Shown here piece after piece: positions 15,006-19,576 of a DNA stretch of 19,576 bases; position 1 is the first letter of the stretch, and the number at the start of each line of letters is the position of its first letter. A model generated the notes under the pieces. That model worked only from the letters and a program-made list of their open reading frames with translations, made no database searches and had not been told where the DNA came from. The DNA is from Deltaproteobacteria bacterium (lineage in GTDB: Bacteria > Bdellovibrionota_C > UBA2361 > SZUA-149 > JADYYL01), in contig JADYYL010000267.1 in NCBI GenBank assembly GCA_020853655.1, positions 1-19,576 on the forward strand. The letters run 5' to 3'. The position numbers and the translations under genes are program-made.

Positions 15006-16204
15006 TGGCTGTGGAACACAACCCGATTCGCGAGGGGTATTTTGGCGAGTTTGGTGGAGCATTCATTCCTGAAATGCTTCGAGAGAATGTTGTCACGCTC
15101 GCGAGTCGGTATCGAGAGATTCTGGCCGAAGTGGGTTTTCGGCAAGAGCTCGATGCGCTCCTCCGAGATTACGTGGGACGACCGACGCCGTTGTATCACG
15201 CTCGACGGTTGTCCGAGGATCTCGGAGTTACCATATTTCTGAAGCGCGAAGATCTGTGCCACACGGGATCGCACAAGCTCAACAATGCGATTGGGCAGGT
15301 GCTTCTTGCTCGGCGTCTTGGTCGAACGCGGATCATCGCCGAGACGGGCGCAGGGCAACACGGCGTCGCCACGGCAACGGCGTGCGCGCTGCTCAACCTC
15401 CCCTGTGTGGTTTACATGGGTCGTCGAGATATGGAGCGACAGGCCCCAAACGTTGCTCGGATGCGGCTGCTCGGCGCTGAAGTGCGCTCCGTCACGTCGG
15501 GCAGCGAGACGCTCAAGGATGCGACGAACGAAGCACTTCGGGATTGGATCGCCAACCCGGCGGACACACACTACGTGATCGGATCGGTTGTCGGTCCCCA
15601 TCCGTTCCCATCGATGGTGGCGGCGTTTCAATCTGTGATCGGTGCCGAGATCGAGACTCAGTTTGCCGCTGCGACCGGTGGAGACGTGCCGGATGCAATC
15701 GTTGCATGTGTGGGTGGTGGAAGTAATGCGATCGGAGGTTTCGTGCGCTTCCTCGACAACGCGCAAGTTCGCTTGATCGGCGCAGAGGCTGCGGGCGAGG
15801 GGATTGCTACTCCGTGCACCGCAGCGACACTCACCCTTGGACGACCCGGGGTACTGCATGGGGCACGCACGATGCTCCTGCAGACCAACGATGGACAGAT
15901 TGTCGAGGCGCATTCGATATCGGCGGGACTCGACTATCCCGGAGTCGGTCCGCAGCACGCCCATCTCCATGCATCGGGGCGAGCGGAGTATGTCGCCGTG
16001 ACTGATCGACAGGCGCTCGATGCCGTCAAACTCCTCTGTAGAACGGAGGGGATCATACCGGCGCTTGAATCGGCCCATGCCATCGCCGCGCTCTCGCTCG
16101 CGCGCTTCGAGCCGGGTGTGCGAGTCGTGCTTGTACTTTCGGGACGGGGGGACAAAGACCTGGCGACTTATGAACGCGAACTCGCGACTCCGGAGGCGGA
16201 ATGA
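15005..16204 (+). CDS. trpB: Tryptophan synthase beta chain
   Basis: Pyridoxal-phosphate enzyme that joins indole to serine. A 399-residue protein of the TrpB1 type that works with TrpA. The N-terminus YFGEFGGAFIPEML is typical. The cofactor lysine is K91 in EDLCHTGSHKLNNAIGQ, and the phosphate cradle is CVGGGSNAIGGF. The segment RIIAETGAGQHGVATAT carries the catalytic glutamate loop, and the segment SAGLDYPGVGPQHA interacts with TrpA. The C-terminus has the LVLSGRGDKD motif. It follows trpF with a one-base overlap and overlaps trpA by four, fitting the 1:1 complex in which indole is channelled from TrpA. Confidence 0.97.
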   Translation: MAVEHNPIREGYFGEFGGAFIPEMLRENVVTLASRYREILAEVGFRQELDALLRDYVGRPTPLYHARRLSEDLGVTIFLKREDLCHTGSHKLNNAIGQVLLARRLGRTRIIAETGAGQHGVATATACALLNLPCVVYMGRRDMERQAPNVARMRLLGAEVRSVTSGSETLKDATNEALRDWIANPADTHYVIGSVVGPHPFPSMVAAFQSVIGAEIETQFAAATGGDVPDAIVACVGGGSNAIGGFVRFLDNAQVRLIGAEAAGEGIATPCTAATLTLGRPGVLHGARTMLLQTNDGQIVEAHSISAGLDYPGVGPQHAHLHASGRAEYVAVTDRQALDAVKLLCRTEGIIPALESAHAIAALSLARFEPGVRVVLVLSGRGDKDLATYERELATPEAE

Positions 16205-16980
16205 GCCAGCGCTTTCGTGACGCCGTCTCGAACGGCAGGCCGCTCCTCTCGGTTTATATGACCGCCGGCTTTCCGCAGCTCGACGATACCGTGCGGTTAG
16301 CGCGGACTCTTCAGGACGCGGGCGCCGACATGCTCGAGATTGGGATGCCGTTCTCCGATCCCGTCGCTGACGGCCCGGTGATTCAATCCGCGTCAGAGGT
16401 AGCACTCGAGAACGGGATGACCATCGAGTTGCTGTTCCGCCAGCTCGAGTCGCTCCGATCGTCTGTCTCGATACCAGTGTTCTTGATGGGCTACTGGAAT
16501 CCAGTGATGCAGTTCGGTCCGAAGCGTTTCGTGAACGATTGTATGGTCGCTGGTGTCGACGGGCTCATCCTTCCCGATCTTCCGCTCGAGGAATATTGCG
16601 CGACATTTCAAAGCGACGTTGAACGTGCGGGCCTCGCATACGCTGGGATGATTGCGCCGTCGACCTCCGACTCGAGGGTTCGAGAGATCGATTCCTCGGT
16701 GAACGGATTTCTTTATGCTGTGTCGGTTTCTGGCGTGACCGGTGCAACCGGTGGATTTGGCGAAGCGCAGCTCTCCTATTTCAAACGACTCTCGGATCTC
16801 GATCTGCGGAATCCCGTGATTGTTGGCTTCGGCATCCACGATGCGCCGACTTTCTCCGGAGCGACTGCTCACTCCGCTGGCGGCATTGTCGGAACCGCGT
16901 TTATTCGCCATCTGCGCGAACACGGGCTTGATGTTTCCAGGATGCGGAACTTCCTCAACAGCATTCGGCCTGCGGGCTGA
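16201..16980 (+). CDS. trpA: Tryptophan synthase alpha chain
   Basis: Splits indole-3-glycerol phosphate into indole and glyceraldehyde phosphate; the indole goes through a tunnel to TrpB. A 259-residue barrel. Catalytic residues are E46 in ADMLEIGMPFSDP and D57 in VADGPVIQSAS, matching E49 and D60 of the enteric enzyme. The motif PSTSDSRVREI, the segment FLYAVSVSGVTGATG, and VIVGFGIHDAPT form the phosphate site. It is the last gene of the operon; 112 bases follow before lysA. An open frame starting right after its stop is not convincing. Confidence 0.97.
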   Translation: MSQRFRDAVSNGRPLLSVYMTAGFPQLDDTVRLARTLQDAGADMLEIGMPFSDPVADGPVIQSASEVALENGMTIELLFRQLESLRSSVSIPVFLMGYWNPVMQFGPKRFVNDCMVAGVDGLILPDLPLEEYCATFQSDVERAGLAYAGMIAPSTSDSRVREIDSSVNGFLYAVSVSGVTGATGGFGEAQLSYFKRLSDLDLRNPVIVGFGIHDAPTFSGATAHSAGGIVGTAFIRHLREHGLDVSRMRNFLNSIRPAG

Positions 16981-17036
16981 ATGACTGGGGATGACCGGTT
17001 CGGAGGGCGGAGGAGCTTTACAATTTCGGCTCGGCA

Positions 17037-17060
17037 GGCGACTTTTGGAGCTTCGTCGCC
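17037..17060. other. Hairpin between trpA and lysA
   Basis: GGCGAC (17037-17042) pairs with GTCGCC (17055-17060) around a 12-base loop, about 60 bases past the trpA stop. No T-run follows, so whether the trp transcript ends here or runs into lysA is not settled. No clear separate lysA promoter was found in the 112-base gap. Confidence 0.3.
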
Positions 17061-17092
17061 GGAATTATCAGCCCCCCACTCCATGAGACGTT

Positions 17093-18418
17093 ATGAAAGG
17101 CTCGAGCACGAATCTCGCCCAAAGTGCGGCCAACTCCGCACCACACGTGCCCCACTTTCCGCCGTATACCCGGTATCGTGACGGCGAGCTGTGTGTGGAG
17201 GATGTTCCACTCTCATCCATCGCGGAGCGTTTCGGCACACCGACGTATGTCTACAGCCGACGGAGTATCGTCGAGCGGTTTGATGCATTCGCGCAGGCGT
17301 TCTCGCAGCCTGGAGAGTGTATTTGCGTCTCCGTGAAAGCGAACTCCAATCTCTCCCTGCTCAAGCTTCTCGCTGAACGTGGTTCTGGGTTCGACGTTGT
17401 CTCGATAGGAGAACTGAAGCGTGTCATTGCGGCAGGCGGCGATCCACGAAAGACAGTGTTCGCGGGGGTTGGAAAAACCGACGAAGAGATCCGGTTTGCG
17501 ATTGAGCATGACATCTTACTCATCAATGTGGAGTCGCTGCCGGAACTTGAGCGCGTGAACGCTCTTGCGGTTGAAGCAGGGAAGAAGGCGCGAGTGGCTC
17601 TTCGCGTGAATCCCGATGTCGATGCGAAAACGCATCACCACATCAATACGGGGATGGAGGCGCATAAGTTCGGCATTCCATTTGCCGACGCTGTCCAGAC
17701 ATATCAGAACCACGCCGCTTTTCCGGGTCTCGACTTCGCCGGCGTCGACTGCCACATCGGTTCGCTCATCACGGATGCGTCTGTCTTCGACGAGGCGTTC
17801 TCGCGATTAGCCGCGATGGTGGGTGAGGTGGCGGCCGCTGTGCCCGACCTGCGTTACGTCGATATCGGAGGTGGACTCGGGGTGACCTACGACGGCTCAC
17901 CAGTTCCAAGTATCGCGGAGTATGCGTCGATCGTTCGACGCTGCCTCTCAGGACTCCATGTGAAAGTTATTGTGGAGCCGGGACGCGCCATCTTTGCGGA
18001 AGCGGGGACCCTTCTCAGCCGGGTCGTGTTCGTCAAGAAAGCCCGTCACAAAGAATTCATGATCCTCGACGCGGGCTTCAACGATCTCATTCGTCCGGTG
18101 CTCTATGATGCCTATCATGAGATCGTCGCGGTACGTGAGCCTGCGAAGGATGGCTCCGACCTTATTGTGGCCGATGTCGTGGGCCCAGTCTGCGAGACGG
18201 CAGACTGTTTTGCGCATGACCGCCAGCTCCCCCTCTCCCAACGTGGTGATTTAATTGCGGTTCAGACCGCCGGCGCATACGGCGCTGTGATGGCCTCCAA
18301 TTACAATACCCGTGGTCGGCCGGCCGAAGTCCTCGTTGACGGCGGTGAAGTTCGCATCATTCGGCCTCGCGAGAACGCTGAGGAGTTATTCAAGAGCGAG
18401 CTCGCCGTTCTGTCCTAG
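17093..18418 (+). CDS. lysA: Diaminopimelate decarboxylase
   Basis: Last step of lysine synthesis: meso-diaminopimelate to lysine and carbon dioxide. A 441-residue fold-III pyridoxal-phosphate enzyme. The cofactor lysine is K82 in CVSVKANSNLSLLKLL. Other family motifs follow in order: GSGFDVVSIGEL, the HKFGIPF segment, DCHIGSLIT, the glycine loop DIGGGLGVTY, VIVEPGRAIFAEAGTLLS, the partner-subunit cysteine motif VGPVCETADCF, and AGAYGAVMASNYN. The LysA-type motifs and length separate it from arginine and ornithine decarboxylases. About 23 polar residues precede the usual beginning (FPPYTRYRDGELCVEDV), so a later start is possible, but no better ATG is nearby. Same direction as trp; possibly co-transcribed. 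Confidence 0.95.
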   Translation: MKGSSTNLAQSAANSAPHVPHFPPYTRYRDGELCVEDVPLSSIAERFGTPTYVYSRRSIVERFDAFAQAFSQPGECICVSVKANSNLSLLKLLAERGSGFDVVSIGELKRVIAAGGDPRKTVFAGVGKTDEEIRFAIEHDILLINVESLPELERVNALAVEAGKKARVALRVNPDVDAKTHHHINTGMEAHKFGIPFADAVQTYQNHAAFPGLDFAGVDCHIGSLITDASVFDEAFSRLAAMVGEVAAAVPDLRYVDIGGGLGVTYDGSPVPSIAEYASIVRRCLSGLHVKVIVEPGRAIFAEAGTLLSRVVFVKKARHKEFMILDAGFNDLIRPVLYDAYHEIVAVREPAKDGSDLIVADVVGPVCETADCFAHDRQLPLSQRGDLIAVQTAGAYGAVMASNYNTRGRPAEVLVDGGEVRIIRPRENAEELFKSELAVLS

Positions 18419-18519
18419 GCCTGTTCCTCTTGACGCTGTTTCCGTTCAACGCCACTCTCCTGTCACCCACATCGCATGACGTGATGCGCCAATCTTGGCG
18501 GGGGTTCAGGAGGTTGTTC

Positions 18520-18714
18520 ATGTCCGAGATGACAGTTGCCGAACAGGTCGAAGAGATGCTTTCCCAGGGCTTGTCGCCCGATCTGATCCGGGCCAAGTTC
18601 CCGGACCACGGCGAGATCATCGACAACGTGCTGGGAGCCACGGAACGCGACGCGCCGGGATCGGTTGCGCCGACGCGGTCAACCGGCAGCGACGACGAAG
18701 ACGACGCTGCGTAG
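18520..18714 (+). CDS. Small acidic protein of unknown function
   Basis: A 64-residue protein, MSEMTVAEQVEEMLSQGLSP at the start, with an acidic tail ending DDEDDAA. The first 42 residues look like a compact helical unit (AEQVEEMLSQGLSPDLIRAKF then HGEIIDNVL); the rest is Ser/Thr/Asp-rich and probably disordered. No cysteine, no signal, no membrane segment. It has the best ribosome site in the window: AGGAGG at 18508-18513, six bases before the ATG. This supports real translation and decides the start over longer in-frame options. A TTGACG at 18430 could be a -35 but has no good -10 partner. It lies 101 bases after lysA. No family recognised; a small regulator or partner protein is a guess. 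Confidence 0.72.
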   Translation: MSEMTVAEQVEEMLSQGLSPDLIRAKFPDHGEIIDNVLGATERDAPGSVAPTRSTGSDDEDDAA

Positions 18715-18793
18715 AGAAGGTCATCTGAGCTGTCTCCGGTGAACGCTGGGACAGACTGCGGATGTCAGGAAGTGCACGGCAATGACGAGATCC

Positions 18794-18838
18794 AAAAATG
18801 GAGTGGGCGAGCGCACCGCGCGCTCTGCTCACTCCATT
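18794..18838 (-). terminator. Rho-independent terminator for leftward transcription
   Basis: AATGGAGTG (18797-18805) pairs with CACTCCATT (18830-18838), and GAGCGC (18809-18814) with GCGCTC (18820-18825), separated by a nearly paired 3/4-base internal loop. Read leftwards, the stem ends in TTTTT (18798-18794). It is about 250 bases past the gpmI stop and would end its transcript. Rightwards no T-run follows. Confidence 0.75.
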
Positions 18839-18903
18839 GAAGTTCGAACCGAACGTCGCAGGACCGTTGAGAGTCGAGGGACAGGGGAAGGTGAAGTGAG
18901 TCG

Positions 18904-18999
18904 GAGGTCCGCTCAAAAGGATCGATTGCGACATGTCGATGCGAAAGGATTTCGCACCGCACACAATCGTGAGCGATAGTTCAAGGACCTCAAATTTTT
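18904..18999. other. Candidate structured RNA element
   Basis: Four nested stems occur in under 100 bases: GAGGTCC (18904-18910) with GGACCTC (18985-18991); GCTC (18911-18914) with GAGC (18971-18974); CGATTG (18923-18928) with CAATCG (18964-18969); and TGCGAAA (18940-18946) with TTTCGCA (18950-18956) round a GGA loop. On the plus strand a TTTTT run (18995-18999) follows the outer stem. It could be a plus-strand small RNA ending there, or a structured 3' UTR of gpmI on the minus strand. It matches no RNA family I recognise, including tmRNA and RNase P. Confidence 0.35.
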
Positions 19000-19087
19000 C
19001 TGATGTGAGTCCCTTCGCGGGCTTCGAACTCCCGCCAGCGAGTCTCTGACGCTGCCTCCGCACCGCGTCGGCTCTTACAACGGAAAA

Positions 19088-19576
19088 CTATTCCTTGGGC
19101 GTGATCCGCCCCGACCCAATCAGCGACTCCCCGGTCATTAATGGCGAGGGAGCGATGCCCAATATTTCGCACGCCGTTGGCGCGATATCACACAGTGAAC
19201 CGCCGCTCTTCAGAGCTACGTTCCCCACACCCCAGAGCACCAAAGGTACCGGATGCTTCGTGTGAAACGTATGCACGCCGCCGGTTTCATAGTCGATCAT
19301 CTGGTCAGCGTTTCCGTGGTCCGCTGTAATAATCGCGCGACCGCCCAGAGACTCGAGCACGGCAAGCAGGCGCCCTAGATTCGAATCGACCGCTTCGACC
19401 GCCTTCACCGTCGCTTCCATCGAGCCGGTATGGCCGACCATGTCACAGTTCGCGTAGTTCAGAATGACGACATCGGTGGGGTGTGCACGAAGGTGCTCGA
19501 TCAATCGATCGGTCACGCCTGCCGCACTCATCTCCGGCTTGAGATCGTATGTCGGGACATCTTTCGGGGACGAAAC
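19088..19576 (-). CDS. gpmI: 2,3-bisphosphoglycerate-independent phosphoglycerate mutase, C-terminal part
   Basis: Interconverts 3- and 2-phosphoglycerate in glycolysis with two manganese ions. The last 162 residues are present; the 5' end lies past the window. The visible part begins in SSPKDVPTYDLKPEMSA, a stretch typical of the phosphatase domain of GpmI, and contains the metal ligands of NYANCDMVGHTG and IITADHGNADQM, then GGVHTFHTKHPVPLVLWG and the C-terminal LCDIAPTACEILGI. These set it apart from the cofactor-dependent mutase and from alkaline phosphatases. Stop TAG at 19088. A likely terminator for this gene is at 18794-18838. Confidence 0.95.
   Translation of the reverse strand, partial: VSSPKDVPTYDLKPEMSAAGVTDRLIEHLRAHPTDVVILNYANCDMVGHTGSMEATVKAVEAVDSNLGRLLAVLESLGGRAIITADHGNADQMIDYETGGVHTFHTKHPVPLVLWGVGNVALKSGGSLCDIAPTACEILGIAPSPLMTGESLIGSGRITPKE

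Larger units (their letters stand above)
18715..19087. other. Non-coding, highly structured region before gpmI's end
   Basis: These 373 bases lie between the end of the small acidic gene and the end of gpmI. They hold a minus-strand terminator (18794-18838) and a nested set of pairing segments (18904-18991). Open frames crossing it, such as leftward 18617-19063, overlap the terminator and the small gene and are not called. A TTCGAAC flanked by GCGGG/CCCGC at about 19017-19035 looks like a tRNA T-arm but fails its base-pair rules. Confidence 0.55.

Noticed and set aside
14828..16405. Leftward open frame of 525 codons across trpB and trpA
   Set aside because: It lies opposite two certain trp genes and its translation is rich in Arg, His and Ser with no domain; it is an antisense shadow caused by GC-rich codon bias.
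16981..17181. Open frame starting directly after the trpA stop
   Set aside because: It runs into lysA in another frame, has no ribosome site, and reads as Arg/Ser-rich noise.
19012..19040. Possible tRNA or tmRNA 3' end (GCGGG, TTCGAAC, CCCGC)
   Set aside because: The invariant G53-C61 pair of a T-arm would be C/T here, and no acceptor, D-arm or anticodon arm can be built around it on either strand.
18617..19063. Leftward open frame of 148 codons downstream of gpmI
   Set aside because: It overlaps a good terminator and the small acidic gene, lacks a ribosome site, and has no recognisable domain.

Overview
The window reads as chromosomal DNA of a Gram-negative bacterium with moderately high GC, by eye in the high fifties. 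The Gram-negative reading rests on a lipoprotein with an LCAC lipobox and a DsbA-like domain, and on secreted proteins with Sec signals. Promoters of the classical sigma-70 kind (TTGACC-17-TACACT, TTGACG-17-TAGGAT) are visible. No mobile element, CRISPR array, rRNA or tRNA was found. The phylum cannot be fixed from the sequence. The tryptophan genes have the order and sequence flavour I associate with Bacteroidota, but the promoters and base composition do not look like that phylum.

Left part (1-6172): a leftward secreted protein cut by the window edge; an EamA/DMT-type membrane transporter; a zinc-free quinone oxidoreductase (qorA-like); then, behind a good promoter and ahead of a textbook terminator, a 199-residue protein that fuses an RNA-recognition motif to a complete ribosomal protein bS18. 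Facing it are a receiver plus HisKA protein with no ATPase domain, a DsbA-like lipoprotein and a ComF-type phosphoribosyltransferase.

Middle (6173-10371): a long non-coding stretch, a large secreted beta-rich protein of unknown function, a hairpin between convergent genes, and a leftward gene of unknown family with a somewhat different composition.

Right part (10372-19576): a complete tryptophan operon, trpL-trpE-trpG-trpD-trpC-trpF-trpB-trpA. All seven structural genes are joined by 1- or 4-base overlaps. Upstream is a short leader peptide with two adjacent Trp codons, whose ATG lies exactly where the promoter predicts transcription to start, so the leader appears to be leaderless. lysA (diaminopimelate decarboxylase) follows, then a small acidic protein with a perfect Shine-Dalgarno, a strikingly structured intergenic region, and the 3' part of gpmI on the minus strand.

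The trp genes together make the pathway from chorismate to tryptophan, and lysA makes lysine from diaminopimelate. The other genes are housekeeping or unknown. The most notable items are the RRM-bS18 fusion, the leaderless trp leader with its rearrangeable RNA, and the structured segment next to gpmI.
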